Part shown: one piece after another, positions 31,934 through 41,444 of the stretch
Position numbering within the stretch: position 1 is the first letter of the stretch
Layout of the letters: the number at the start of each line of letters is the position of its first letter
Assembly (NCBI GenBank): GCA_029055875.1
Contig: JAIDCJ010000006.1
Coordinates: 1-64,000, forward strand
From: Clostridia bacterium
GTDB lineage: Bacteria > Bacillota > Clostridia > Christensenellales > Borkfalkiaceae
DNA: 64,000 nucleotides
Direction of reading: 5' to 3'
The notes under the pieces: generated by a model
The model's input: the letters and a program-made list of their open reading frames with translations, nothing else
Database searches by the model: none
Told to the model about the DNA's origin: nothing
Made by a program: the position numbers and the translations under genes

Positions 31934-34831
31934 TTAAAACGGTTTGCCGTGGCACTTTTTATACTTCAAGCCGCTGCCGCAGGGGCACGGATCGTTGGGA
32001 CCGGGCTTCTTCTCTTTCTTCATGGTTGCAGGGTTATACTTCGTATCGCCGCTCGTTTGAAGGTTGTTTACGTTGATTGGCTTGGGCACGTCGCCGGAAA
32101 CGGACTGCTGCTGAGGCGCAGCCTTCCCCTCGCTCTGTCCTTCACCCTGCGGCTGCGCGGGACGCGCTCCCGTGGGATAGACGCGCTGTACGGGCTGTTG
32201 CGGTTCGGCACGGACGACGCATTTTAAGAGAATGCGAACGGTGCGCTCCTGAATGCGCTCGATCATCTCGTCGAACATGGCAAAGCCCTCTTGCTTATAA
32301 GAGATAATCGGGTCTACCTGACCGTATGCGCGAAGGCCGATACCCTTGCGGAGTTGATCCATTGCGTCGATATGGTCGATCCAATTCGTATCAACGATAC
32401 GAAGGAGCATTCTGCGTTCCATTTCCGAGAAATCGATATGAAGCTCGTCCTGAATGCCCGCAATCTTTTCTTCGTAGCACTTTGCCGTCTTATCCGAAAT
32501 CTTCTTGATTGCAATCTCGTAATCCCACTTTTCGAGCTTTTCACGCGTGATATAGTTTGAACCCTCGGGAATGAGATACTGCTCGATTGCGGCGTTCAAA
32601 TCGTCCTCGTTCCATTTCGAGGGCATATCGTCGGCATTTACTGCACCGCGCACGACGCTTACAACGTAATCGGGAATATATTTCAAAATTTCTTCGTGAA
32701 CGTCTTCACCGCGAAGGACGCGCATACGCTCTGCGTACACGATCATACGCTGTTTATTCATGACGTCGTCGTACTGCAAGACGTTCTTACGGATACCGAA
32801 GTTTCTACCTTCGATTTGCTTCTGCGCATACTCGATGAGGCGGGAAAGCAATTTCGATTCGAGGCTCTCGTCGTCCTGCATTTTGCTCATCTGATAAATG
32901 TGCTTCATGCGCTCGCCGCCGAAACGCACCATCAAATCGTCTTCAAGAGAAAGGAAGAAGATAGAAGCGCCCATATCGCCCTGACGACCGCTGCGGCCGC
33001 GGAGCTGGTTATCGATACGGCGGCTCTCGTGCCGTTCGGTACCAATGATGCAAAGACCGCCTGCTTCGATTACTTTTTGCTTTTCTTCGTCCGTCTTTTC
33101 TTTATAGGATGCGTAGAGCTTCTGATAGCGGTCACGAATCTTCGCCGTTTCCTCGTCAAGCTCCGCGTAGCTCGTAGCAAGCTCGATTTGCTCGTGAGAT
33201 ACGCCCTCTTCTCTCAAACGCTTTTTCGCAAGATATTCGGGGTTACCGCCCAGCAGAATATCGGTACCACGGCCCGCCATGTTGGTTGCAATGGTAACCG
33301 CGCCGAATCTACCCGCCTGTGCAACGATCTCCGCCTCGCGCTCGTGATTCTTTGCGTTTAAGATATTGTGTTGTACGCCGTTACGAATCAAAAGTCGGGA
33401 GATTTCCTCCGATTTATCGACGGAAACGGTACCCACAAGAATGGGTTGTCCCTTTTCGTGACGCTCTACGATTTCCCGCACGATTGCTTTTTTCTTACCC
33501 TCTACGGTTGAGAAAATGCGGTCGTGCATATCAACGCGGTGTACGGGTTTATTCGTGGGAATCTCAATAACGTCGAGCGAATAGATGGTTCTGAATTCGC
33601 CCTCTTCCGTCTTTGCCGTACCCGTCATGCCCGAAAGCTTGCGGTACAAACGGAAATAATTCTGGAAGGTGATAGTTGCGTAGGTCTTATTCTCTTCGCG
33701 AACCTTTACGCCTTCTTTCGCTTCGATTGCCTGGTGCAGACCGTCGGAATAACGTCTGCCCACCATCAGACGGCCCGTGAACTCGTCGACAATGACGATT
33801 TCGCCGTCGTTAATGATATATTCTTCGTTGAGGTGGAACAGCTTATGCGCTTTGAGTGCCTGCTGAATGTGGTGGTTGAGCGAGGAATGCGCAACGTCCG
33901 CAATGTTCTCCACGCCGAAGAAACGCTCTGCTTTCTCCGCACCGAATTCGGTGAGGCGTACCTGCTTGTCCTTACGCTCTATAACGTAGTCCCATTCAAG
34001 CGCTTCAGCCATTGCAACTTTTTGTGCACTCGAATCTTTGTTTTTCTTTCTTTTGCTCTCGTTCTCGGCGTCTTTCAAATCTTCGTCGAAGCCGCCTTTG
34101 AGGGTGCGAACGAAACGGTCTACCTGCTCGTAAAGCTGGGAGGATTGCTCACCCTTCCCCGAAATGATGAGCGGCGTTCTCGCCTCGTCGATTAAGATGG
34201 AGTCCACCTCGTCGACGATTGCAAAGTTGAGTTCGCGTTGAACCATGCTCTTTAAGTCTGGCTTCAAGTTGTCGCGCAGATAATCGAAACCAAACTCGTT
34301 GTTCGTACCGTAGGTGATATCGCTTGCGTATGCGGCGCGTTTCGTCTCGTCGTCCATACCGGGAACCACCACGCCAACCGTAAGTCCCATGAATTTATGA
34401 ACTTTCCCCATCCATTCCGCGTCGCGGCGGGCAAGGTAATCGTTTACCGTAACGATATGAACGCCTTTCCCTGAAAGTGCTTCCAAATAGCTCGGCAAGG
34501 TTGCAACAAGCGTTTTACCTTCACCCGTCTTCATCTCCGCGATACGGCCTTGGAAAAGGCAAATACCGCCAACGATCTGAACGTGAAAATGGCGCATTCC
34601 CAAAACTCGCCAGCTTGCTTCTCTGAGCGCCGCAAACGCTTCTACGAGAATATCGTCGAGCGTTTCGCCTTTTGCAAGACGTTCACGGAAGAGAACCGTC
34701 TGGTGTTGCAGTTCACTATCCGTCATTGCCTCGTATTTGGGGGATAGCTTTTCCACCTCGTACGCGGTTTTATTCAGCTTTTTTAAGCTTCTGCGGCTGT
34801 CACCGCTCTTTAAGTATTTAATAAGTCCCAT
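31934..34831 (-). CDS. secA: preprotein translocase ATPase SecA
   Basis: The 965-aa motor drives Sec-dependent export. Motifs: Walker A MKTGEGKTLVAT (about residue 100), DEVDSILIDEARTPL, GTAKTEE in the second motor half, and GRGTDI(L). The C-terminal zinc element CPCGSGLKYKKCHG is present and binds SecB-like partners or lipids in other bacteria. A Gln/Pro-rich linker (about 895-940) precedes the tail. The ATG has GGAG nine bases upstream. A terminator follows. Confidence 0.97.
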   Translation of the reverse strand: MGLIKYLKSGDSRRSLKKLNKTAYEVEKLSPKYEAMTDSELQHQTVLFRERLAKGETLDDILVEAFAALREASWRVLGMRHFHVQIVGGICLFQGRIAEMKTGEGKTLVATLPSYLEALSGKGVHIVTVNDYLARRDAEWMGKVHKFMGLTVGVVVPGMDDETKRAAYASDITYGTNNEFGFDYLRDNLKPDLKSMVQRELNFAIVDEVDSILIDEARTPLIISGKGEQSSQLYEQVDRFVRTLKGGFDEDLKDAENESKRKKNKDSSAQKVAMAEALEWDYVIERKDKQVRLTEFGAEKAERFFGVENIADVAHSSLNHHIQQALKAHKLFHLNEEYIINDGEIVIVDEFTGRLMVGRRYSDGLHQAIEAKEGVKVREENKTYATITFQNYFRLYRKLSGMTGTAKTEEGEFRTIYSLDVIEIPTNKPVHRVDMHDRIFSTVEGKKKAIVREIVERHEKGQPILVGTVSVDKSEEISRLLIRNGVQHNILNAKNHEREAEIVAQAGRFGAVTIATNMAGRGTDILLGGNPEYLAKKRLREEGVSHEQIELATSYAELDEETAKIRDRYQKLYASYKEKTDEEKQKVIEAGGLCIIGTERHESRRIDNQLRGRSGRQGDMGASIFFLSLEDDLMVRFGGERMKHIYQMSKMQDDESLESKLLSRLIEYAQKQIEGRNFGIRKNVLQYDDVMNKQRMIVYAERMRVLRGEDVHEEILKYIPDYVVSVVRGAVNADDMPSKWNEDDLNAAIEQYLIPEGSNYITREKLEKWDYEIAIKKISDKTAKCYEEKIAGIQDELHIDFSEMERRMLLRIVDTNWIDHIDAMDQLRKGIGLRAYGQVDPIISYKQEGFAMFDEMIERIQERTVRILLKCVVRAEPQQPVQRVYPTGARPAQPQGEGQSEGKAAPQQQSVSGDVPKPINVNNLQTSGDTKYNPATMKKEKKPGPNDPCPCGSGLKYKKCHGKPF

Positions 34832-35000
34832 AACGAAAACTCCGTTTTGACTTTAATTTACAAAAGTCACTTCCCTATTTTACTATATTTTTCAAAAAAA
34901 TGAAAGCGTTTTTGCGCAATTTTCCCTAATTAAAAGCGTCTAAAAATTATTTCTTCCCCGCAAAAAAGAAAAATCGATAAAATCCGCCTATAAAAACTCC

Positions 35001-35105
35001 TTCCGCCCGCACCTTCGGCGCGGGCGGAAAAATCTATATTTGGTTTTTGCGGTTTTTCCATGCCGTTATCAATCAATTTCATGAAAACCTTCATGAAATT
35101 GATTG
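35001..35105. repeat. two hairpins in the interval between the DeoC-like gene and secA
   Basis: TCCGCCCGC (35002-35010) pairs with GCGGGCGGA (35020-35028). CAATCAATTTCATGAA (35070-35085) pairs perfectly with TTCATGAAATTGATTG (35090-35105) around AACC. The second begins 12 bases after the DeoC-like stop but lacks a T-run, so it may be an mRNA 3'-end stem or a protein-binding palindrome. The interval 34832-35116 holds the secA leader and nothing else I can see. Confidence 0.5.
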
Positions 35106-35116
35106 TATCATGGTTT

Positions 35117-35911
35117 TCAAGTCATGTCAACGTTGCGGTCTGCTTGAAGAATCTGCTCCGCATGCGATACGGGCTCCGGCTCGGATAGCACGATTGCCTC
35201 TTCATGCGCGTTTCGATAGAGCTCGCTGCAAAGCTGTTCCGCAAAGTAGGTGGTTGCTCTCAGCGCGCCCGCTTTCATTAAATCGCGAAGCTGCTCGGCG
35301 TTTTCTACGCCGGAAACGTCCACCCGCACTTTGCCCGCACTCGTCTTTACGGCACGGAGCACGAGCGGAATTTCCCCGCGGACACACACGCCGTTTGCAC
35401 CCGCGTCGCACGCGGCGCGCACGCCCTTCATGAGCTCTTCCTCCCCGAACGAATGGTCTTCGAGCGAAACGGTAAGAGCGCAATTCTTTGCTGCCTTTCT
35501 CACCTTTTTGATTTCGCGTTTCAGATATTGCACGTTCCCTGCGCGGAGTTCGGAATAGCAAAGCACTAACCTAAGCTCGTGCGCACCCTGCTTTGCCGCC
35601 TTTTTTGCCTCTGCTTTTTTAATGGCGGGCAGGCTTTCTCCCGTACCGCCCACGACACACACGACCTGCGTCGTACACCCCGCAAGCAGCCGCCGCGCCG
35701 CAACAACGTGCACGGGCGATACGAGCACGCCGTAGGCATGCAGTTTCTTTGCCGTTTCACACGCCCGTTTTAAGGCGTATTTGTCCGTTTCTCTGCGCGA
35801 TGCATCCACCGTCAGCTTTCCGAGCGTGAGAGCGATTTCCGCTTCGCGCCGGCTCCGTTTGAATTCTTCGTACTCTAATCTCTCCCGAGGAGATAAAACA
35901 GTTGTTTCCAT
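35117..35911 (-). CDS. DeoC-like aldolase-fold protein lacking the catalytic lysines
   Basis: The 264-aa protein follows the deoxyribose-phosphate aldolase layout: GVLVSPVHVVAARRLL, CVVGGTGES where DeoC has its GFPxG strand, and KQGAHELRLVLCYSELRAGN for the DeoC GADEIDMV-N strand. GACDAGANGVCVRG stands where the Schiff-base motif VKTSTG should be, and VDVSGVENAEQ replaces VKASGGIRT. Both lysines (to R/D-type residues) are missing, so aldolase activity is unlikely. It may be a pseudoenzyme with a regulatory role or act on another substrate. It is divergent from the small membrane gene at 35994. Confidence 0.6.
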   Translation of the reverse strand: METTVLSPRERLEYEEFKRSRREAEIALTLGKLTVDASRRETDKYALKRACETAKKLHAYGVLVSPVHVVAARRLLAGCTTQVVCVVGGTGESLPAIKKAEAKKAAKQGAHELRLVLCYSELRAGNVQYLKREIKKVRKAAKNCALTVSLEDHSFGEEELMKGVRAACDAGANGVCVRGEIPLVLRAVKTSAGKVRVDVSGVENAEQLRDLMKAGALRATTYFAEQLCSELYRNAHEEAIVLSEPEPVSHAEQILQADRNVDMT

Positions 35912-35993
35912 GCGGAGTATTTTTCCCGAAAAGTTCGGAAAATATGCGTGGAATTCTCATTTTATGACAACACACGTGCGGTATGATACGGGC

Positions 35994-36248
35994 ATGAATC
36001 TTCTTTCTATTCAAGGTCAAGGCGCACTTTACGCGTTGCTCATCTTATTTATCTGCGCCGTCTTAGTATACGGCTTCCGACTCGCACTCATCGGGTGGCG
36101 AACCATGCACAAAAAACTGCCGCCACAAAAACCGCGAAAAAAAACAAATACGCCCGAACCCGTGTATTACATTGTTGAAAAGAAAAAGAGAAAAGCAACC
36201 AAAACCAAGACGGAATATTCAGAGCCAAAGCGCATCAAGTTCCACTAA
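35994..36248 (+). CDS. small single-pass membrane protein of unknown function
   Basis: An 84-aa frame starting MNLLSIQGQG, with one membrane helix (about 9-32) and a basic cytosolic tail rich in Lys/Arg/Pro that includes PEPVYYIVEKKKRK. The PxPVYYIVEKKK pattern is one I associate with short conserved proteins of Clostridia, but I do not know a function. No Shine-Dalgarno is evident. It is followed at once by a terminator. Confidence 0.6.
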   Translation: MNLLSIQGQGALYALLILFICAVLVYGFRLALIGWRTMHKKLPPQKPRKKTNTPEPVYYIVEKKKRKATKTKTEYSEPKRIKFH

Positions 36249-36273
36249 AAAAAGCCCCTTCGAGGGCTTTTTT
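36247..36273. terminator. terminator between the small membrane gene and rsfS
   Basis: AAAAAAAGCCC pairs with GGGCTTTTTT around CTTCGA. It can serve both converging genes. Confidence 0.75.
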
Positions 36274-36277
36274 ACTT

Positions 36278-36628
36278 TTAGTCTTCATAGCGTTCGACGT
36301 TCTTGCCCGAATCCCAAAGGCGTTCCAGATAATAGAACAAGCGGGATTCCTCGTGAAATACGTGCACGACAACGTCGCCGTAATCAAGCACACCCCAGCG
36401 TCCTTCGCGGAAACCCTCCGTACGGACGGGAGAAAGCTCCAATTCTTTTTTCAGTTTTTCTTCTACTGCATCCCCGAGCGCTTTCACCTGTGTAGTGCTC
36501 CGCCCGCTTGCAATTACGAAATAACTGCAAACAACCGTCTGCTCGGCAACGCTCAAAATGACAATATCCTGCGCCTTCTTCTCCGACAGCGCTTTCGCGC
36601 ATAACTTTGCTAATTCGTAAGATTCCAT
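36278..36628 (-). CDS. rsfS: ribosome silencing factor RsfS
   Basis: The 116-aa RsfS/YbeB/Iojap protein binds ribosomal protein uL14 and blocks subunit joining in stationary phase. Typical motifs: KKAQDIVILSV, SYFVIASGRSTTQVKALGDAVEE and GVLDYGDVVVHVFHEESRLFYYLERLW. It follows nadD-yqeK in the same direction, the usual nadD-yqeK-rsfS order. Confidence 0.95.
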   Translation of the reverse strand: MESYELAKLCAKALSEKKAQDIVILSVAEQTVVCSYFVIASGRSTTQVKALGDAVEEKLKKELELSPVRTEGFREGRWGVLDYGDVVVHVFHEESRLFYYLERLWDSGKNVERYED

Positions 36629-36680
36629 GTTTTACCCCTTTATTTTGGCAATATTTTATTAATTTATGTCACGCATAGTA

Positions 36681-37814
36681 CTATGTTGAAGTCGTTTTTC
36701 TGCGTTTTGCCCATTCAAATGCCTGCATCGTAAGCGGATAGACCTCTTTCCCGCTCGCTTTCAAATAATTGATTTGCTCCTCTAAACTAAGCAAAAAGCA
36801 CTCGTCCAACTCTATTTGAAGAACCTTGCGCAACCGCTCGACTCCATCAAAGTCCCGATCCTCTTCCAGCATATCGGCAAGGAACACAAGCTCGCCAAGT
36901 TTCGTCATATTCGCCCGACCGCTTGTGTGATAGCAAATCGCATCAAGCACTTCCTCATCGGTAATACCGAATTCACGTTCCGCGAGGAAGGCACCTGTAA
37001 ACTGATGCAAAACGGGCGCGGGTACCCCGCTCGGCGGCGTAAAGCCTTTTAATAACGGCGAATCAAGCGGAACGTATTTCCCGCAATCGTGAAGTGCGGA
37101 AGCGAGAATTGCCTGCTCCTGCGAAATTCCGAATCGCGGCGCACACGCGGCAGAAAGTAAAGCCACACGGAAACTGTGCTCCCTTCTCGACTCTTTTTCG
37201 AGTGCAAGCGCGGGCAGAACGGAAGGATGCGTATATAGTCCCTCTTTCCGGATATAGACAAAAACGTTTTCGTCGATTGCCTTCGGTTTCTTGCCGAATA
37301 ACAATTCTACGCGAATGCGAGTTGAAGAAACGTCCTCACCCGTATACGGCAGACGCACAATATGCGCATTGAATAATTTTTCAATCTCCGCACACGCCTG
37401 CTCGGTTTCCAAACTTCCCCGACCAACTGCACAAAGCGTAACGCACCTCAAAATTTCTTCGGGTTTTTTCCATTTGGAAAACGCTTGCAGCGAATCCGCG
37501 CCAAGCAGAAAATACAGCTCGTCCTCGGGATATATTTCACGAAAATGGCGGCAAGTTAGATAGCTGTAACTAACGTCGCCCGCCGCGAGCTCGAAATCAC
37601 TGACCGTGACAAACGGAAGCTCTTTGAAAGCGATTTTACACATTTCAAAGCGGTCTTTCCCCGAAGCACTCGCCCCTTGGCGCTTAAAGGGTGAAATATA
37701 TGCGGGAAGCACGATAACCCGATCGAACCCCAACGTTTTCTGAGCAGCCAAAACAAGCTGAACGTGTTCCTGATGTACGGGGTCGAACGATCCCCCGAAA
37801 AGCGCAATCTTCAT
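36681..37814 (-). CDS. nadD: nicotinate-nucleotide adenylyltransferase fused to YqeK-type HD phosphohydrolase
   Basis: The 377-aa product joins two usually separate proteins. Residues about 1-195 are NadD (FGGSFDPVHQEHV nucleotidyltransferase motif and STRIR), which makes NaAD in NAD synthesis. Residues about 200-370 are YqeK-like, with HD residues in EHSFRVALL, LHDCGKY, HQFTGAF and CYHTSGR; YqeK splits Ap4A. The two genes are adjacent in most Firmicutes, so fusion is a small step. rsfS follows 52 bases later. The stop codon lies in a short repeated motif (see 36668). Confidence 0.93.
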   Translation of the reverse strand: MKIALFGGSFDPVHQEHVQLVLAAQKTLGFDRVIVLPAYISPFKRQGASASGKDRFEMCKIAFKELPFVTVSDFELAAGDVSYSYLTCRHFREIYPEDELYFLLGADSLQAFSKWKKPEEILRCVTLCAVGRGSLETEQACAEIEKLFNAHIVRLPYTGEDVSSTRIRVELLFGKKPKAIDENVFVYIRKEGLYTHPSVLPALALEKESRREHSFRVALLSAACAPRFGISQEQAILASALHDCGKYVPLDSPLLKGFTPPSGVPAPVLHQFTGAFLAEREFGITDEEVLDAICYHTSGRANMTKLGELVFLADMLEEDRDFDGVERLRKVLQIELDECFLLSLEEQINYLKASGKEVYPLTMQAFEWAKRRKTTST

Positions 37815-37886
37815 ACCCTGAAATTATACTATTTTTTTTTGAGATATGCAAGTTTAATTTGTGCAAAAAGCGTCAAAAATTACCTC

Positions 37887-38642
37887 ATGCGAAAATTGGA
37901 TATTCCCCTCATATTAGACGTTTTATTTTACAGTGTTGCAAGCTGGTTTCTCGCGCTCGGCATTTTACGTTACTACCGCGTAAACACAGGCGTTTCTATC
38001 GCTTCTTCCACCCTCATCGCGCTTGCAACGGGCGTATTGGCTTTTCTTCTCATTTACTCTCGGCGCAGAAAAAAAGTACTTGGGAAAAAAGAACAGGAAC
38101 AGCGGGACGCGCTTCTTTTACACCTTGCATTGGAGCGCAATGAGCGGGTGCGCGCCGCACTCATAGAAGCCTTTACCAAGGACGAAAAAGAAGCGCATTG
38201 CGAGGGCGACGTACTTGCCGTGGACGGTACACCGCTCATTCCCCTCTTTACCATGCAACCCGTTTCTGCCGATGCGGTTGCACGGCTGATTCGGGAATAT
38301 GGTACCGAACCCTTTCAGCTTGCATGCAACTCTCTCACGCCGGAAGCGGAAAAACTGTTACAGTCATTCGGGAAATCTGCAATTCGCGCCGATGAAATTT
38401 ATGCGCTTTTTTCGCGCACGGACACCACGCCCTCTCCGCTCATTTGCGGAGAAATTCCGCGCAAATCGATACGGAAAAATCTGCGCCGTTCCTTTTCAAA
38501 AAAGAATGCCCGTCCCTTCTTCGTAAGCGGACTGATTCTGCTAATTATGAGTTTGTTTACCTTCTTTCCTATCTACTATCTCGTTACGGGAAGCATTCTT
38601 CTCGTTTCGTCCGTATGTATCCGAGCATTCGGCTACGCATAG
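37887..38642 (+). CDS. membrane protein of unknown function
   Basis: A 251-aa product starting at MRKLDIPLI. Two membrane segments near the N-terminus (about 10-30 and 39-57) are followed by a basic RRRKK stretch, a soluble middle domain of about 130 residues (60-200), and two more hydrophobic segments at the C-terminus (about 214-248). No family is recognised. The upstream frame extends through nadD antisense, so I chose the first ATG with a membrane N-terminus; no clear Shine-Dalgarno. A terminator follows. Confidence 0.5.
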   Translation: MRKLDIPLILDVLFYSVASWFLALGILRYYRVNTGVSIASSTLIALATGVLAFLLIYSRRRKKVLGKKEQEQRDALLLHLALERNERVRAALIEAFTKDEKEAHCEGDVLAVDGTPLIPLFTMQPVSADAVARLIREYGTEPFQLACNSLTPEAEKLLQSFGKSAIRADEIYALFSRTDTTPSPLICGEIPRKSIRKNLRRSFSKKNARPFFVSGLILLIMSLFTFFPIYYLVTGSILLVSSVCIRAFGYA

Positions 38643-38664
38643 TTATTACGTCACGCATAGTACT

Positions 38665-38691
38665 AAAAATGCCCCGTACGGGGCATTTTTT
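38665..38691. terminator. terminator between converging genes
   Basis: AAAAATGCCCC pairs with GGGGCATTTTTT around GTAC. It serves the membrane gene at 37887 and the converging nnr gene. Confidence 0.75.
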
Positions 38692-38706
38692 GATATATAT
38701 GGGGTT

Positions 38707-40152
38707 TTAAGATACTATGTCACACATAACCTTTGGCAAACATGCAATAACGTCAGTCGCATCAGGCGCATACTCGCCCATCTCATTTGCTACACATTCC
38801 CCCGCCTTCCCCAACACATAAGAGGTAACGCAAGCCGCTTCAAAGCAAGGTACGCCGCGCGCCACGGTACCCGCTAAGAAACCGGAGAGTACGTCACCGC
38901 TACCGCCCTTGGCAAGTACAGGCGAACCCGTGGTATTAATTGCAACCCTCTCGCCGTCGGTGATTACGGAACGGTTGTTTTTTAGTATGACGACAACACC
39001 GTACTTCTTTGCAAACTCCATGGCAAGCTCAACGGGACTGTGTAGTATCTCTTGTACGTTTTTCCCTGTGAGCCTTGAGAACTCTCCGATATGGGGCATT
39101 AGAATAATTTTACAAGCCTTTTCTTTTAATACTTCCAAGCCGAATTCGGAAAGAGCATTGAGCGCTCCCGCATCCACCACAAGCGTTCCCGTATATTTCA
39201 CAATCAATTCTTTCAACAAATCGTAGAAGCACTCGTCTGCTTCCGCGCCCATGCCGAGCGCAATACAATCTGAATTTAGAAGCTCGCCGTCTATCCCCTC
39301 GTATTCGCTTAAAATACAAGAAGGCAGTTTCCCGATTGCCGAGGGCAGAAGCTCTTTTGTAACACGAAGCCGCGTGTATCCCGCACCTGATTTCAGACAA
39401 GCTCCTGCCGCTAAAAAGGCCGCACCCGTATACTTACCGCCTGCTAAAATGGTAGCATCGCCGTGGGTGCCTTTATGCGTATGGGAACGACGATGAGGAA
39501 AATACATTTTCAAATCCTCATTCCCCCAAATTTCCGCACCCCGCTCGGGTGTAAGAATGCCGATTTCCGCTATCGTGATTTTGCCCGCGCAGTCTGCACC
39601 GTCCGCAAGGAGAAGTGCGTATTTCATGTGCCCGATTGTGATTGTTCCGTTGGCATGAACGCAATGCGGATAGGCAATACCGCTCTCGGAAAGCCCGCTC
39701 GGCAAATCGCACGAAATCACATACGCGCCGCTATTTTCAATGAAATCGATAAGCGCTGCTTCATCCCCCTCGGGAGCACGCGTAAGTCCCGTGCCGAACA
39801 GACAGTCCACGATAAGCGCATATCTTCTTCTTGGTATTCTTTCAAAGACTTCTCCCTCGTACGCCGCCTTTGCATTTTCGCATTCCTTGGAAAAGCGTTT
39901 TGCAAGGCAAAGAACTTGAACGTCCTTCCCTGCCTCCATGAGAATACGGGCAGCAACAAATCCGTCGCCGCCGTTATTCCCCCCGCCGCACACGAAGAGC
40001 GCATCGTCTATCCTTGTTTCTTCCATTGCGCGCAAAACGGCATCCGCGAGCGCTTTGCCTGCACGCTCCATAAGCTCCTTTGCGGAAATCCCGCTTTTAA
40101 TCGTCGCCCCATCGGCATCACGCACTTGCGCACAAGAATAACAATACTTCAT
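38707..40152 (-). CDS. nnr: bifunctional NAD(P)H-hydrate epimerase / ADP-dependent dehydratase
   Basis: The 481-aa product repairs hydrated NAD(P)H. The N-terminal YjeF_N epimerase (about 1-205) has GGGNNGGDGFVAAR and LPSGL. The C-terminal YjeF_C kinase-like dehydratase (about 220-480) has THKGTHGDATILAGG and the ADP/substrate-binding KGGSGDVLSGFLAG. Both halves look complete. I start at the ATG of MKYCYSC, preceded by GGGTGAT; a GTG three codons earlier overlaps the birA stop. Confidence 0.92.
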   Translation of the reverse strand: MKYCYSCAQVRDADGATIKSGISAKELMERAGKALADAVLRAMEETRIDDALFVCGGGNNGGDGFVAARILMEAGKDVQVLCLAKRFSKECENAKAAYEGEVFERIPRRRYALIVDCLFGTGLTRAPEGDEAALIDFIENSGAYVISCDLPSGLSESGIAYPHCVHANGTITIGHMKYALLLADGADCAGKITIAEIGILTPERGAEIWGNEDLKMYFPHRRSHTHKGTHGDATILAGGKYTGAAFLAAGACLKSGAGYTRLRVTKELLPSAIGKLPSCILSEYEGIDGELLNSDCIALGMGAEADECFYDLLKELIVKYTGTLVVDAGALNALSEFGLEVLKEKACKIILMPHIGEFSRLTGKNVQEILHSPVELAMEFAKKYGVVVILKNNRSVITDGERVAINTTGSPVLAKGGSGDVLSGFLAGTVARGVPCFEAACVTSYVLGKAGECVANEMGEYAPDATDVIACLPKVMCDIVS

Positions 40153-40153
40153 T

Positions 40154-40840
40154 TCAATCACCCAATTTCAAACTAATTTCCGCTGCCGAAAGCGCACGGA
40201 CTTTATCCCCGTCGTCAATTTCAAGACGCCCGTCCGATAAAATTCTGAGCGCCGTTGCCCGATAATTTTTCTCGCCTTCCGTCACGTAAACGGTATTTCC
40301 CAAAAAACGGATATAAGAAAGATATTCTTCAAACGAAGAAGGTTTACAATAATTTTCTATGAGTTTTTCGCGTGCTTCCTCTGCCGTGATATGTCTGCCC
40401 GCCGCTTCCGTAAGACTTACGGCAATACTGCGAAGCTGAGACAAATCGTTTTCGGCATTCACACCGATTCCGACGATACTCCATTTAAGTTCGCTTCCCG
40501 AAAAGCCGTTTTCGATTAAAATGCCGGAAAGCTTTCTGCCCGACACGAAAACGTCATTCGCCCACTTAATTTCGGGTACAACGCCGAACGCCTCAGCCGT
40601 ACGGCATACGGAGACCGCGGCGTGTGCCATCACGCGAAAAGCCTGCTCTGCTGGAAACCCGCTGTAAAAAGTAAGTGCGGAGAGATATACTCCGCCCCTG
40701 TCTGAAAGAAACCCGCGTCCTTTCGTCCCCTTGCCGCCCGTCTGCATATCGGCAGTCACAATCACGTTCTCGCCCGCAGGAAGATAGCGACGGATATAGA
40801 GATTGGTAGAATCTACTTGGGTCAGGTGTTCAATCTTCAT
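40154..40840 (-). CDS. birA: biotin--[acetyl-CoA-carboxylase] ligase (no DNA-binding domain)
   Basis: The 228-aa protein attaches biotin to carboxylase subunits. It has QTGGKGTKGRGFLS (biotinyl-AMP loop), KWANDVFVSGRKLSGILIE and an SH3-like C-terminal domain. The N-terminal helix-turn-helix of the bifunctional E. coli and Bacillus BirA is absent, so it is not a repressor. The ATG lies inside the end of recX (11-base overlap) with GGGGAAGAAG upstream; a TTG before it is within the RBS. Confidence 0.92.
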   Translation of the reverse strand: MKIEHLTQVDSTNLYIRRYLPAGENVIVTADMQTGGKGTKGRGFLSDRGGVYLSALTFYSGFPAEQAFRVMAHAAVSVCRTAEAFGVVPEIKWANDVFVSGRKLSGILIENGFSGSELKWSIVGIGVNAENDLSQLRSIAVSLTEAAGRHITAEEAREKLIENYCKPSSFEEYLSYIRFLGNTVYVTEGEKNYRATALRILSDGRLEIDDGDKVRALSAAEISLKLGD

Positions 40841-41444
40841 CTTCTTCCCCAAGAGATTTCAAAGCGCTCCGCGCCGTATCGTAATCGAAGCCCTTTGAAA
40901 TCAGGTGTGCATACGCTTTTTTCAGCGTTTCGCGGTTTACTTCCTTGCTCCGCATATATTTTTCGAGTACGCGCCTGGCGCTCTCCTCGCTGTTTTCGAT
41001 ATTTGAAACCGCTTCACGCGCCGTTTCATCATCCACGCCGCGCCGCTTGAGCTCCATTGCAATGAGCCTTGCGCCCTTCCTTTTTGCGGCATTTTCGGTA
41101 TATTGTTGCGCGTAGAGCGCGTCGTCGAGGTAGCCGTACTCCTTCATCTTGTCCACGACGAAATCACTCACGTCCTGCAAATAGCCCTTTCTGCTGAGAA
41201 AGTCGCGTATCTCTTTTTCCGTTTTCATGGATACGGTGATATGCGTAAGCGCCTTGTCGAGCGCGGTCTGTTTTTCGCTTTGCAGCTGCATTGCGGAAAG
41301 CTGTTCGCCCGTAACAATATCCCCCGCTTTTAGGCGGTTTTGCATGACCGTTTCCAACTTCATGCCGCAGTAAAATCTGCCGTCCACCTCGATATTGCAA
41401 CGCGATTTATCTTTCTTCTGCGGCGTGATTGCCGTGATCTCCAT
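40830..41444 (-). CDS. recX: regulatory protein RecX
   Basis: The 204-aa helical protein has the RecX repeats: ALTHITVSMKTEKEIRDFLSRKGY, YLDDALYAQQYTENAAKRKG, KRRGVDDETAREAV and a third three-helix repeat ending in FDYDTARSALKS. RecX binds RecA filaments and limits their activity. It sits one base after the MBL gene's neighbour boundary and overlaps birA by 11 bases; recA is not in the window. Confidence 0.9.
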   Translation of the reverse strand: MEITAITPQKKDKSRCNIEVDGRFYCGMKLETVMQNRLKAGDIVTGEQLSAMQLQSEKQTALDKALTHITVSMKTEKEIRDFLSRKGYLQDVSDFVVDKMKEYGYLDDALYAQQYTENAAKRKGARLIAMELKRRGVDDETAREAVSNIENSEESARRVLEKYMRSKEVNRETLKKAYAHLISKGFDYDTARSALKSLGEEDED

